64,000 bases of DNA from Oceanimonas aquatica (GTDB taxonomy: Bacteria; Pseudomonadota; Gammaproteobacteria; Enterobacterales; Aeromonadaceae), in assembly GCF_030732065.1 (NCBI RefSeq), contig NZ_JAVBHX010000003.1, forward strand, positions 272,988 through 336,987, written 5' to 3'. This document shows positions 53,156 to 62,601 of the stretch, one piece after another. The notes below the pieces were generated by a model, which was not told the origin of the DNA, ran no database searches, and saw only the letters and a program-made list of their open reading frames with translations. The position numbers and the translations under genes are program-made. Numbering within the stretch: position 1 is the first letter of the stretch; every line of letters begins with the position of its first letter.

Positions 53156-53462
53156 TTTTTCCTTTTTGCCCCGTGCTCATTATTCAGCTAACACCTGAGG
53201 CAGTGGTGTCACCCGATCGTTTTTTGTTTTTCATTGTGCATGAGCAGAGACCAGCTGTTGGCGGCCTCGCCAGCACCGAAGTATTGTGCAGATCCTGACA
53301 AGAAATTCAAATGAAACCTTTCGTAATGAAACGATTGCCTTGCATTGTGATACTGGAGTTGTATGCGCTGGAACCTCACTTTGCGGTGAATGACAAAAAA
53401 GGGGTGTAGTGAACGATAAGGAAAATACCGGCCGGAGATCAGAGGCTGGGTAACTAATAAAA

Positions 53463-53492
53463 GAAAAACGCCCGCGATGGCGGGCGTTTTTG
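53463..53492 (-). terminator. Terminator of mukFEB
   Basis: ACGCCCGC/GCGGGCGT stem with a GATG-type loop, flanked by A-run and T-run. About 60 nt past the mukB stop; symmetrical. Confidence 0.8.
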
Positions 53493-53515
53493 GGTTAGTT
53501 CGGAGGTGTCTGCTC

Positions 53516-53542
53516 TGGATCCCCGCCATCGCGGGGATGACA
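53516..53542. repeat. REP-like intergenic palindrome
   Basis: ATCCCCGC-CATC-GCGGGGAT flanked by CTGG and GAC. It belongs to the type of intergenic repeat whose translation gives VIPAxAGIQ; related elements occur at 60011, 62602 and 63752. Confidence 0.6.
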
Positions 53543-53551
53543 AAGAAGAAG

Positions 53552-56500
53552 TTAAGCCGCCTCCCCTGCAAAGCCGCGCAGGCCAACTACATGCACGTGC
53601 TCCTGGTTGCCGTGCACCTTGCGGATGAGCTTGTAGGTGGTACCTTTTTCCGGGCTGATGTTTTCCGGCGCGGCAATCAGCAGCTGCATGTCCTGGCGTT
53701 CGCACAGTTCGAACAGGGTGGCAATGGAGCGGGCGTCGAGGCGCGCGGCCTCATCGAGGAACAGCAGGCGGCAGGGCAGCACGTCGCGGCCGCGCAGGTG
53801 GCGGGCTTCCTCTTCCCAGCTTTGCAGCACCATCAGCAGAATGGCCTGGCCGGTACCAATGGCCTCACCGGTCGAGAGCGCGCCGCTTTCGGCACGCAGC
53901 CAGCCGTCGGCGCCGCGCTGCACTTCAATGTCCAGCTCCAGGTAGTTGCGGTAGTCGAGCAAGGCCTGGCCCAGCACCTGAGGGCTGCGATCGCCCCGCT
54001 CCAGCTCGGGGTTCAGGCGCTGATACAGCTTGCCCATGGCCTCGGAGAAGCTGAGCTCCTTGCTGCTGAACAAGTCCTGATGGCGGCCTTCGGGGTCGCT
54101 CAGGGCATCCAGCAGACGCTGATAGGTGTCGCGAATGTTCACGTTCAGCCGCACTCCGGCCACCAGACCAAAGCGAATGTTCTGCAGGCCCTGGTTCAGC
54201 TGGCGAATGCGGGTTTGCTCGCGGCGAATAATGGTGTTGATCTTGGCTGCCACTTCCACCGAAGACAGCGACAGCTGGCCTTCGCGCAGGGTGAGCTCGT
54301 CGGCCAGGCGCGCCAACTCCACTTCCATTTCTTCCAGCGCTTCCACCGGGTCGTCGGCGCGGATGATGTCGTGGCGAATGCGCGCCTTGAGATGACGAAA
54401 CACCAGAATGTAGAACTGCACCTTTTGCAGGGTGTTGCGGTTGCCCTCACTCAGGCGCAGGGCATCGCGCAGCTCTTCGTCGTGGGCCACCGCCACCCGC
54501 AGGGTGCCGAGGGCCTTGTCGGACATGGAGCGCAGTTCGTCGGCATCGAGGTAAGCCAGCTCGGGGCGCTTGAGCCGGCGCTCCACATCGTGATCCCGGG
54601 CCAGCCGCTCCACTCTCGACCAGTTGGCCTTGTGGGCCACCAGCGCCTTGCGGGCAGCAAAGTAACCCTGGCCGTCTTTCGACAGCCGCTGGCTGAGCGA
54701 GTCAATCTCGCGCTTGGTGACCTGGCGCTGGGCCTCGGTCTGGCTGCGCTTGTTGCGGGTCTGCACCAGCTCGTTTTCCAGCTCGCGCTTGGCATACAGT
54801 GCCTTTTGCTCCATGTCGGCAGACAGGGTAATGCCAAGCTGCGCCAGCTCGTCACGGAACTCACCCAGGGTACGGTTGCGGGCATCGCGCCCGGTTACCA
54901 GGGCGGTGCGCGCCTGTAGGGCATCGCTTACCCGGCCGGACAGCTGCTCGGCACGCAGGCCGGCCTTGCGACGGGCTTCTTCGGCCTGGGCCAGCTTGGC
55001 CTTGAGGCTGTCGTTCATGGCCGAGCTCTGGCTCAGCAACTGCTCGGCATCGTCATAAGCCAGGTGCGGCAATCGCGCCACCAGCTGGTTCAGGGCATAG
55101 GTGCGGACGCGGGCCTCGGTCAAATCGCTTTCGGCCTGCTCGGTGGCGGCCTTGAGGGCATCAAAGCCGGCGGGATCCTGGCGCAGCACCTGCACCTGCT
55201 CGGCCAGCCGGCCCAGGCGCTGGCCATGGGCGGCCATAAAGTTGCGGGCATCATTCAGTTTGTCGGCCTCGGCTCCGGCAGCTTGCAGCCGCTCGGCCAC
55301 GCCGTCGTCTGCCAGCAACGAGGCCAGCGGCAGCAGCTTGTGCAGCAGGCCCTGCTGCTCGCGCAAGGTTTCTACCTTGCTGGCCCACTGAGTGCGCTGC
55401 TCGGACAGCACCGCCCGCTCCTGCTCCAGCTCCTGTTGCTGCTCGGCCAGCTCCGCCAGTAATTCTTCCGGGCTGGGGGCAAAGGCCTGTTGCAGGCCGT
55501 CACTGACAAACTCGCTCAGCTGGTGGTACAGCCGGCTGTGCTTTTGCTGGGCAAAGGCGGCCTCGGCATAGCGGGCGCTTTCAGTCTCAAGCTCCTCGCT
55601 CAGCTTCTCCACCTGGGCTTCCCGGGCGGCGCGGCCAAACAGCGGCACGGCAGGAAAACGGGAATAGCGCAGCTGGCGCTCGCCGTTTTGCACATACACG
55701 GCCCCTTCCAGCTCGGTGGCCTGCAGCAGATCTTCATCAAAGGCGTCGGGGTTACCCTGAATGAGGTACACATCAGGCGGGCAGCTTTCCAGTGCCTGCA
55801 GTTTTTCCAGTGCGGCTTCCGGATCGGCCACCACAATGGCGTTGCGGGCCGGGCCGTAGAGCGCCTCGTAGTAAGGGGCGTCCTCCACTGCTATGTCGTC
55901 GTAGACTTCGCACAGCAGGGTGCCACCCAGGTGCTCGCACAGCGACACCAGCTCAGGCGAGGCATCGCTGCCGCCGCTCAGCACACGGATCTGTTGCTCC
56001 ATGCGTTGCTTGGCGGCCAGGGCTTCCTGTTTGGTTTGCTCGGCCAGATGCTCGTCGCGCAGGGCCTGCTGCATGGCCGCAGTAATTTCACTGCTGTCGG
56101 CCAGCGGCTGGGCAGAAAGCTCGCGCAGCCGCTCAAGCGCCTGCTGGGCCTTGTGCCAGGCCGGAGCCTGAGCCTTCAATTCCTTGATGCGCGGGGCCAG
56201 CTGCCCTTCGGCAGACTGAAGCTGACGCTGAGCCTCGGTGCATTCGGCCAGCTGCTCTTCGGCCTCGGCCTTTTGCTCGTCGAGCTCGGCCAGTTGCAGC
56301 TCCAGCTCGTCTTCGCTTTGTACTCGGCGGTTGTGACGGGAAAGCTCGGTTTGCAGCTCGCGCACCTTTTGCAGCCGAGCCTCGGCCTGCTCGGCGTCTT
56401 TCAGGGTGCGGCGAATGCTCTCTTCCCGACTCAGCAGGCTCTGGTGCTCACGGCCCTGCTCAATCAGCTGGGTGGCCTTGCCAAAGGCGGCGGCTCTGTC

Positions 56501-57967
56501 CACCGGACCGGCCACGGCTTCAAGCAGCGCCAGCGCCTGGTCATACTGGGCGCGGGCGGCCTCGGCCAGCGAGAGCTGCTGGCGTTGCTCCAGCACGGCT
56601 TGAGTGAGCTCCTGCTCGCGTTGCTGGTGGCGCTGCTCTTCTTCTTTCGCCTGCTCCGGCTCAAGGGTGGGCAGCTCGCAGCGGGCGCGCACGTCTTCCA
56701 GCGCCTGGCGGGCCTGGCGATACTGAATGGCGCGGGTTTGCTGGGTGTCGAGCGCCTGCTGATAGTCGGCCAGCTGGCTCTTCAGGCTGTCTACCTCGGC
56801 GTCGGCCTCGGTGCGGGCATCCTGGGCTTCCTGATACTCATCCTGCAGCTCGGCCAGCATTTCTTCCTGAATGGCGAGCTTTTCTTCCAGCTCGTCCAGC
56901 TCCAGCTGGTAGGCCTGGATTTTCTCGTTGAGTTTGACCCCGCTCATCACCTTGGCCAGATGCTCGGAGGCAATATCCAGCTCGTCGGTGAGCATGCGCT
57001 CCTTGGCCTGCAGGTGCTCGTATTCGTCGGCCAGATAAATCAGCCGGGCCTTTTCTTCGGCCAGAATGCGGCGCTCTTCCGCCAGTGCTTTACGGGCCGC
57101 CAGGGCCAGATCCGACAGCCGCTGCTTTTCGGCGCTGTTGCGCACATAGTCGGCGGCAGCGTAGTGGGTGGTTTCGGTGATCAGCTGACGGAACAGGTCC
57201 CGCTGACGCTGGGTTTCGCGAATGGATTCCAGGGTGCGGCGGTTTTCAAAGATCGCCGCTTCCATGTCGGTAAAGGCCTTGCGAATACCGGCGTTCTCCG
57301 GCAGCAGATAGTCTTTCAGGCTGCGGCTGATGGTGCTGGAAATACCGCCGTACAGAGACGCTTCGATCAGGCGGTAGAACTTGACCCGATCGCGCTGATC
57401 TTTCAGCTTGCGCGGGGTCACGCCCATGTCGAACAAAAAGTTGTGATACTCGCTCACCGTATTAAAGCGGGCGAAGCGCAGGCCGGCATCAACGGCGGCG
57501 GCTTTCAGCTCGTTGAGCGAGCGCACCTGGCCGCGACCGTCTTCCAGCCGTTGCAGCAACAGCTCGGTAGGCTCCACGCCCTCGCTTACGTCCTGCAGGG
57601 CGAAGGGCACCAGGTTGACCTTGTTGTCACGGTTGGCCACCTGCTCCAGGTGCACGCCAAACCACACCCGCTCCTGCTGTGACGTGGTTACCTCAATCAG
57701 CGAGTAGCAGTGGCCCCGTTGCAGCTTGCCATACAGGCCCTTGTCGCGGCTGCCGGACTGGCTACCCGCTTCGGTGGTGTTGCGAAAGTGCAGCAGGCTG
57801 AGATCGGGAATAAGCGCGGCAATAAAGGCCGCCATGGTGGTGGACTTGCCGGCACCGTTGCCGCCGGACAGGGTGGTCACCAGCTGGTCCAGGTCAAAGG
57901 TGCGGGCGAAAAAGCCGTTCCAGTTGACCATGGTCAGGGATTCAAACTTGCCTCGGGTCACACTCAC
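53552..57967 (-). CDS. mukB: Chromosome partition protein MukB
   Basis: SMC-like condensin ATPase of 1471 residues (E. coli 1486). Walker A GGNGAGKST (35-43), long coiled coils (about 280-650 and 840-1110) around a hinge (about 665-780, LGGTLLCEVYDDIAVEDAPYYEALYGPARNAIVV), and the C-terminal head with signature LSTGEAIGTGQAILLMVLQSW and Walker B CRLLFLDEAARLD. With MukE and MukF it extrudes DNA loops and organises the chromosome. The start overlaps the mukE stop by 4 nt. Confidence 0.97.
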   Translation of the reverse strand: MSVTRGKFESLTMVNWNGFFARTFDLDQLVTTLSGGNGAGKSTTMAAFIAALIPDLSLLHFRNTTEAGSQSGSRDKGLYGKLQRGHCYSLIEVTTSQQERVWFGVHLEQVANRDNKVNLVPFALQDVSEGVEPTELLLQRLEDGRGQVRSLNELKAAAVDAGLRFARFNTVSEYHNFLFDMGVTPRKLKDQRDRVKFYRLIEASLYGGISSTISRSLKDYLLPENAGIRKAFTDMEAAIFENRRTLESIRETQRQRDLFRQLITETTHYAAADYVRNSAEKQRLSDLALAARKALAEERRILAEEKARLIYLADEYEHLQAKERMLTDELDIASEHLAKVMSGVKLNEKIQAYQLELDELEEKLAIQEEMLAELQDEYQEAQDARTEADAEVDSLKSQLADYQQALDTQQTRAIQYRQARQALEDVRARCELPTLEPEQAKEEEQRHQQREQELTQAVLEQRQQLSLAEAARAQYDQALALLEAVAGPVDRAAAFGKATQLIEQGREHQSLLSREESIRRTLKDAEQAEARLQKVRELQTELSRHNRRVQSEDELELQLAELDEQKAEAEEQLAECTEAQRQLQSAEGQLAPRIKELKAQAPAWHKAQQALERLRELSAQPLADSSEITAAMQQALRDEHLAEQTKQEALAAKQRMEQQIRVLSGGSDASPELVSLCEHLGGTLLCEVYDDIAVEDAPYYEALYGPARNAIVVADPEAALEKLQALESCPPDVYLIQGNPDAFDEDLLQATELEGAVYVQNGERQLRYSRFPAVPLFGRAAREAQVEKLSEELETESARYAEAAFAQQKHSRLYHQLSEFVSDGLQQAFAPSPEELLAELAEQQQELEQERAVLSEQRTQWASKVETLREQQGLLHKLLPLASLLADDGVAERLQAAGAEADKLNDARNFMAAHGQRLGRLAEQVQVLRQDPAGFDALKAATEQAESDLTEARVRTYALNQLVARLPHLAYDDAEQLLSQSSAMNDSLKAKLAQAEEARRKAGLRAEQLSGRVSDALQARTALVTGRDARNRTLGEFRDELAQLGITLSADMEQKALYAKRELENELVQTRNKRSQTEAQRQVTKREIDSLSQRLSKDGQGYFAARKALVAHKANWSRVERLARDHDVERRLKRPELAYLDADELRSMSDKALGTLRVAVAHDEELRDALRLSEGNRNTLQKVQFYILVFRHLKARIRHDIIRADDPVEALEEMEVELARLADELTLREGQLSLSSVEVAAKINTIIRREQTRIRQLNQGLQNIRFGLVAGVRLNVNIRDTYQRLLDALSDPEGRHQDLFSSKELSFSEAMGKLYQRLNPELERGDRSPQVLGQALLDYRNYLELDIEVQRGADGWLRAESGALSTGEAIGTGQAILLMVLQSWEEEARHLRGRDVLPCRLLFLDEAARLDARSIATLFELCERQDMQLLIAAPENISPEKGTTYKLIRKVHGNQEHVHVVGLRGFAGEAA

Positions 57968-58635
57968 TGCTCGTTCTCCTGCTCGTCCTGCTGTTCGGTG
58001 CCGGCCACGGCTTCGCCTTCCTGGATCATGCGCAGCTGCAGCTCGCGCGGATCCTCGTCGCTGCGCACGTCGGCGGCAAAGCGGAACACCGCTTCGGTAA
58101 TACGGAATTTGTCCTGGCTGCCCACGCTGCTCACCATGCCAATGCGCTTGAGCCGGCGAATGGCGCTTTTGAGCTTGTCGGCCAGCTTGCGCTTGTCGAG
58201 ATCACTGCCGCCGGCACGCTGGTTTACCATGCGCAGCAACGCCTGCTCGTTGGACAGGGTCAAAATCTCTTCCTGCAGATCGTCAACGGAAAACACCCCT
58301 TCGTTGATCAGCCTGTCCGGGCTCAGGTAGAGGTAGCACAGCACCTTGCCCACCAGCATTTCCAGCTCGGAGAGAATGGAGGTGCCCAGCTCGCTGGTGG
58401 AGCGCGGCCGCAGGTAATAAAAGCCCTCGGGAGCGCGCACCAGCTCGGCCTGGTAGCGCTGATAAAAGGCGTCGAGCTCGGGGTAAAACTCCTGCAGCAG
58501 CGAATGCTGCTCCAGCTCGTCGGCGGTAATGTGCCGGCCCGACCGCAGCTGGTTGTCGAGGGCCGGAAACAGCGGATTGGCAATGGCCTGAACCAGTCGC
58601 GGGTCCAGGGCCTGATCAGTATTGGTCGATAACAT
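57964..58635 (-). CDS. mukE: Chromosome partition protein MukE
   Basis: A 223-residue winged-helix subunit (KITE class) of the MukBEF condensin, near E. coli length (234). LVQAIANPLFPALDNQLRSGRHI at the N terminus, FYLRP-type YYLRPRSTSELG, and a C-terminal acidic tail. The ATG at 58635 lies within the mukF 3' end (20-nt overlap); an in-frame extension upstream is antisense-like and not used. Confidence 0.95.
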   Translation of the reverse strand: MLSTNTDQALDPRLVQAIANPLFPALDNQLRSGRHITADELEQHSLLQEFYPELDAFYQRYQAELVRAPEGFYYLRPRSTSELGTSILSELEMLVGKVLCYLYLSPDRLINEGVFSVDDLQEEILTLSNEQALLRMVNQRAGGSDLDKRKLADKLKSAIRRLKRIGMVSSVGSQDKFRITEAVFRFAADVRSDEDPRELQLRMIQEGEAVAGTEQQDEQENEQ

Positions 58636-59941
58636 GTGCTTGTACCTTGGCCCCGTGGGCATTAATGGGTTGCCAGTCGGGCATGGGCGCGCCCGCCAAT
58701 TCGCCGTCGGCATGGCCGAGCTTGACCGCTTCGTCAATCAGCAGGCGCGCAATGTCAAAGTGCTGGTAATGAGGGTAATCGTTGAGGTAATCGCGCAGCA
58801 CTCCGGCCAGATCCAGCGGTTTGCCGGCGCTGGAAAATATCTCCAGGAGATCGCGAATGCGCCCGGAGAGCTCGGCGGCCACGTCGGTCATGTCCTGATA
58901 TTCCAGCTCCACCGGTAGCTCGCCGGTCACTTCCTCGGCGTAGGCGGCCATGGTTTCGTCGCGCAGCTCAAGCAAAGGCAGGGTCTGGCTCACCCGCAGC
59001 CGCCAGTTGTGATGCTCAAAGTGGCGAATCGACTCGCGCAGCCGCTGGCTGAAGGCGCGGTTCTTGTCCATGTCGATGGCGGTGCGAATAAAGCGGTGTA
59101 CGTGGCGGTCGTAACGGGACCAGAGCTCGATGCACTGGCTGCCCCAGTGAATAATGGCGTCGAGCCGGGCCTGCAGCTGCTGGCACAACACCGCCACGGC
59201 TTCGCCCCGTGAGGATTGCTGCAGCTGCTCTTCAATATTGAGCAGGCTTTGTTGCAGGCCGTGGCCGGCCTTGTCGAGGGTATCCTGCAGTTCCCGCAGG
59301 GTGACGCCGGTTTCCCGCAGCAGTTGCTCACAGGCGTGAATGGCCTCGTGCCAGTTCTTGTTGAGCAGGGAGGCAATGTTGGCTTTTACCGCGTTCTGCT
59401 GCTCGTCCATGGTGCGCTGGGTGTCGTCAATGCGCGCCAGCTGCTCGGATACCGAGTATTTAAGCCGGCCTTCCACGTTCTGGGCCCAGCCCTGTTCATC
59501 GGGATCGGCGGCAATGGCCTCGGCCACGCGGTCCAGCTCCTGGGCGATGTGCTCCAGCAGCAGCGACAGCTTGATCTGGCTCACTTCCCGCTGGGCGGCA
59601 AAGAATTCCACAATGGCCAGCCCCAGCCGGGTCAGGCGATAGAGGCTTTCCCCCTCGCCGCCGTCACCCTGAAAGCGGCTCAGCAACCGTTGTCGCACCA
59701 GATCGTTAATGGCGTTGTTGGCCCGGCTGACTTGGGTGTCGCCGGCCTGATCAAAGCCCTTGCTGACATAACCAAAGGCGTGGTGCAGCTCGGCCTCGGA
59801 CAGTTGCGGCTGCTCGCCGCCCCGGCCGAAGATGTGCACCGCCAGCAAAAAGGCCAGCCGCTCGGGGGGCAGACTGAGCCCCAGATTTTCCTCTCTGACC
59901 CAGCCGATCCAGTCCGGCAGGGTGCGGGACATTTCCGTCAT
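58616..59941 (-). CDS. mukF: Chromosome partition protein MukF (kleisin)
   Basis: A 441-residue kleisin (E. coli 440) that bridges MukB heads. N-terminal winged helix and dimerisation domain (LSLPPERLAFLLAVHIFGRG, RANNAINDLVRQRLLSRF), middle helical bundle (LNKNWHEAIHACEQLLRETGVTLRELQDTLDKAG), and C-terminal domain ending GAKVQAHVIDQY. First Muk gene; the order mukF-mukE-mukB and the upstream cmoM match E. coli. Confidence 0.96.
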   Translation of the reverse strand: MTEMSRTLPDWIGWVREENLGLSLPPERLAFLLAVHIFGRGGEQPQLSEAELHHAFGYVSKGFDQAGDTQVSRANNAINDLVRQRLLSRFQGDGGEGESLYRLTRLGLAIVEFFAAQREVSQIKLSLLLEHIAQELDRVAEAIAADPDEQGWAQNVEGRLKYSVSEQLARIDDTQRTMDEQQNAVKANIASLLNKNWHEAIHACEQLLRETGVTLRELQDTLDKAGHGLQQSLLNIEEQLQQSSRGEAVAVLCQQLQARLDAIIHWGSQCIELWSRYDRHVHRFIRTAIDMDKNRAFSQRLRESIRHFEHHNWRLRVSQTLPLLELRDETMAAYAEEVTGELPVELEYQDMTDVAAELSGRIRDLLEIFSSAGKPLDLAGVLRDYLNDYPHYQHFDIARLLIDEAVKLGHADGELAGAPMPDWQPINAHGAKVQAHVIDQY

Positions 59942-60010
59942 GGTGTTGCTCTCTTCACTTTGAATGCCGCCCGGCTACTGGCCCGGCGGCGCGTGTTCTT
60001 TTTCGTTTGG

Positions 60011-60125
60011 TCACTCCCGCGCAGGCGGGAGTCCATAATGCAGACACCGCCGAACTTTCAAATCAGTGCGAGGCTCGCAGACTTTAGCATCGCCTACCTG
60101 GATGCTCACTCCGCGGGCATGACAG
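60011..60125. repeat. Composite REP-like repeat between cmoM and mukF
   Basis: Two inverted halves: TCACTCCCGCGCAGGCGGGAG, then GTCCATAATGCAGACACCG, about 45 nt of AT-richer sequence, and GGATGCTCACTCCGCGGGCATGAC. The arrangement and many bases recur at 63752-63880. Confidence 0.7.
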
Positions 60126-60131
60126 CTTTTT

Positions 60132-60899
60132 TTATTCCTTCCGCGCCAGCACGTGCATATAGCGGCCCAGATGCATAAAGGGCTCGGTGCGGGAGTGGGC
60201 CAGCTCCATTTCAATCAGCTCTTCCTCGGTTGGGAAAGGCCCGTGCACGTTCGACATGTAATCGTGAAAGACCCGTACGCCGCTGCGCCCGGTTATAACA
60301 AAGCCGAGCTCGTGCAGCCAGCCGTCTACCTCGGCGGGCCGGCAGGGCCAGCCCGGCGTCAGTTTCTGGCGTCGTTTTCTGACCAGGTTGGCGTGCACGT
60401 AATCAAAGTTACCTTTTACCAGGCTGTGGTAGAGCAGGCCATCGCGGTTGTAGTACATCAGTGACAAATGGCCGCCGGGCAGCAGCAGCTCGTTTAATGT
60501 CGCCAGCAGCCCGGCCTGCTCCTCCACCCATTCCAGCACGGCGTGGCAGAGAACCAGGTCAAATTGTCCGAGATCGGCCACGGTTAACGACTGAATGGAG
60601 CCATGAATAAAGTCGAATTGCTCACTCAGGCCTTTTTCTGCCACCTGGGTCCGGGCCTCATCCAGCATTTCGGCAGACAAGTCGCACAGCACCACAGTGT
60701 GGCCCTCGGCGGCCAGACGCTGGGACACCGGGCCAAAGCCGCCGCCGGCATCGAGAGTGCGCAGGGGCTGCCGGCTGGCGGGCAGTCCTTCGGTCAGATC
60801 CCGCTCCAGCACGCGCAGGCGGATTTGCCCCTTGGTGGTGCCGTAGATATTGCGAGAAAAAGTGCGGCTTTTGCCGTCAAAGCTGGTGTTACGCGTCAA
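60132..60899 (-). CDS. cmoM: tRNA 5-carboxymethoxyuridine methyltransferase CmoM
   Basis: SAM methyltransferase that methylates cmo5U34 to mcmo5U in tRNA. 255 residues: FSRNIYGTTKGQIRLRV, SAM motif LDAGGGFG (about 49-56), LCDLSAEML, LCHAVLEWVEEQ, GNFDYV and C-terminal HLGRYMHVLARK match E. coli CmoM (SmtA). The start is uncertain: the conserved frame opens at a TTG (60899), while the nearest ATG (60918) is out of frame and quickly stops. The two starts encode near-identical peptides (ARNTGFDA, TRNTSFDG), suggesting a small duplication. Confidence 0.9.
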   Translation of the reverse strand: MTRNTSFDGKSRTFSRNIYGTTKGQIRLRVLERDLTEGLPASRQPLRTLDAGGGFGPVSQRLAAEGHTVVLCDLSAEMLDEARTQVAEKGLSEQFDFIHGSIQSLTVADLGQFDLVLCHAVLEWVEEQAGLLATLNELLLPGGHLSLMYYNRDGLLYHSLVKGNFDYVHANLVRKRRQKLTPGWPCRPAEVDGWLHELGFVITGRSGVRVFHDYMSNVHGPFPTEEELIEMELAHSRTEPFMHLGRYMHVLARKE

Positions 60900-60971
60900 A
60901 CCCGGTATTTCTTGCCATTACGAAGACGGCTATTCTGGCACAACCCGTACGGTTAACAAATGTGAGAGTGC

Positions 60972-61736
60972 ATGCCCTTTCTCTTTTTGGCGAAAAAATG
61001 GCTGGGTAGCCTGCTTTTACCCCTGCCATTGCTGCTTTTTGTGGCAATGTTCGGCGTGTTCCTGCTGTTGCTGCGGCACAAGCGCAGTGGAATGCTCTTT
61101 GTATTCGTGTCTCTTTTGGCACTTGTTCTGCTCAGCACCCGGCCCGTGGCCAATGCACTGATTGCCCCGCTCGAAAGCACCTATGCCCCCTTTGAGGCCG
61201 GCGACCAGCCGGTCAACGACATTATTGTGCTGGGAGCGGCCCAGGTCGCCGATCCGCGCCTGCCGCTGTTAAGCCAGCTGGGCAATGCGGCGCTGGCGCG
61301 CATCAGCGAAGGGATTCGCCTCGCTCACGCTCACCCCGGGGCACGAATGATATTAAGCGGTTACGCCGGTGGTGAGGGTCGAAGCAGCGCCGAGCTTTAT
61401 GGCGAGGTGGCGGTGGCCTTTGGCATTGAGCAAAGCCGGCTGCTGATGCTGCCCAAGCCCAGAGACACCGCCGAGGAAGCCGCCGCCATCGCACCGCTGA
61501 TTGCCGGCCGCCGGGCGGTGCTGGTCACGTCTGCCAGCCACCTGCCCCGCGCCATGGCGCTGTTTGCCGGTAAAGGCACCACGCCCGTACCCGCCCCCGT
61601 CGATCATCAGGCCAAGGAAAGCGCGGGCACCCTGCCGCTCTATACCTATTTGCCCCGGGCCCGTTATCTGGAGCGCAGCGAGCTGGCCTGGCACGAGTAC
61701 CTGGGCCGGTTATGGATGCGCCTTGGCGGACAGTGA
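60972..61736 (+). CDS. elyC: ElyC/SanA/YdcF-family envelope protein
   Basis: A 254-residue membrane protein with two N-terminal helices (about 10-32 and 38-58) and a DUF218 domain (about 82-250): DIIVLGAAQVAD, GNAALARISEGIRLAHAHPGARMILSGYAG, TAEEAAAIAPLI and VTSASHLPRAMALF. In E. coli elyC (ycbC) is beside cmoM and affects peptidoglycan synthesis, probably through undecaprenyl-phosphate use. Divergent from cmoM, as in E. coli. Confidence 0.88.
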   Translation: MPFLFLAKKWLGSLLLPLPLLLFVAMFGVFLLLLRHKRSGMLFVFVSLLALVLLSTRPVANALIAPLESTYAPFEAGDQPVNDIIVLGAAQVADPRLPLLSQLGNAALARISEGIRLAHAHPGARMILSGYAGGEGRSSAELYGEVAVAFGIEQSRLLMLPKPRDTAEEAAAIAPLIAGRRAVLVTSASHLPRAMALFAGKGTTPVPAPVDHQAKESAGTLPLYTYLPRARYLERSELAWHEYLGRLWMRLGGQ

Positions 61737-61778
61737 ATGAACGAACTGCACAATTCACTGGCACTTGATGGCCGAGGC

Positions 61779-61808
61779 TTGGTTTAATGCAGCCCAGATC
61801 CCTATAAT
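61779..61808 (+). promoter_or_regulatory. tpiA promoter
   Basis: TTGGTT - 18 nt - TATAAT, perfect -10, about 30 nt before the tpiA ATG. Confidence 0.65.
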
Positions 61809-61838
61809 CCTCATCATTTGACTGAAAGGAAATTCCTA

Positions 61839-62591
61839 ATGCGACAGACTCTGGTAATGGGTAACTGGAAGCTCAACGGCAACAAGACCATGGTCAGCGA
61901 GCTGATCGGCGCTCTCAAGGCCCCCGCCGCCGAGAGCGACAAAGTGGCCGTGGCCGTATGCCCGCCGGTGCTGTTTCTGGGCCAGGCCGAAGCCGAATTG
62001 GCCGGCAGCCACATTGCTCTGGGCGCTCAGGACGCCGATGTGCACACCGACGGCGCCTTTACCGGTGAAAACTCCCCGGCCATGTACCAGGAATTTGGCG
62101 TGAAATACGTACTGGTGGGCCACAGCGAGCGCCGCACTCTGCACTGTGAGTCCGACGCCGTGGTGGCCGCCAAGTTCGCCGCCGTGCTGGAGCAAAATCT
62201 GGTGCCGGTACTGTGCATTGGCGAAACCCTGGAGCAGTTTGAAGCGGGCGAAACCCAGGCCGTGGTCGAGCGCCAGCTACAGGCGGTGATCGATCAGTGC
62301 GGCATCGAGTCACTGGGTCGTAGCGTTATCGCCTACGAGCCGGTTTGGGCCATTGGCACCGGCAAGACCGCCACCCCCGAGATCGCGCAGGGCGTGCACA
62401 GCGCCATTCGTGCCTTTCTGGCGAAGCAAAACGCCGATGTGGCCGCCAAAGTGCAAATTCTGTACGGTGGTTCGGTTAAAGGCGACAGTGCCGCCGGCCT
62501 GTTTGCCATGGAAGACATCGACGGCGCCCTGGTGGGCGGCGCGGCGCTCAAGGCCGACGAGTTCGCCGCCATTATCCGTGCGGGGGCGTAA
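61839..62591 (+). CDS. tpiA: Triosephosphate isomerase
   Basis: Glycolytic enzyme that interconverts dihydroxyacetone phosphate and glyceraldehyde 3-phosphate. The 250 residues form the TIM barrel with Lys11 (GNWKLNG), electrophile His95 (VGHSERR), base Glu167 (AYEPVWAIGTG) and the phosphate loop YGGSVK. The ATG has AAAGGA about 8 nt upstream. Followed by a repeat element, then pfkA. Confidence 0.97.
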   Translation: MRQTLVMGNWKLNGNKTMVSELIGALKAPAAESDKVAVAVCPPVLFLGQAEAELAGSHIALGAQDADVHTDGAFTGENSPAMYQEFGVKYVLVGHSERRTLHCESDAVVAAKFAAVLEQNLVPVLCIGETLEQFEAGETQAVVERQLQAVIDQCGIESLGRSVIAYEPVWAIGTGKTATPEIAQGVHSAIRAFLAKQNADVAAKVQILYGGSVKGDSAAGLFAMEDIDGALVGGAALKADEFAAIIRAGA

Positions 62592-62601
62592 CACCCTCGT
62601 C

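Larger units (their letters stand above)
53156..53551. other. Intergenic region between mukB and the DUF805 gene
   Basis: 396 nt without a convincing gene. It holds the mukB terminator (53463-53492) and a REP-like palindrome (53516-53542). The remainder, AT-rich, contains GTGTTAGCTGAATAATG on the minus strand, a core-like GTTAGCT before the DUF805 gene that resembles the left core of the attC-like site at 52287. A frame running through the palindrome is repeat-derived. Confidence 0.45.

Noticed and set aside
50560..53300. A functional integron
   Set aside because: No integrase gene or attI is seen; only attC-like remnants.
53209..53586. 125-codon minus-strand frame with VIPAMAGIQ
   Set aside because: Read-through of a REP-like palindrome and the mukB tail; typical false ORF.
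55490..57682. 730-codon frame antisense to mukB
   Set aside because: Rich in Leu/Gln/Gly from reversed coiled-coil codons; MukB is intact on the other strand.
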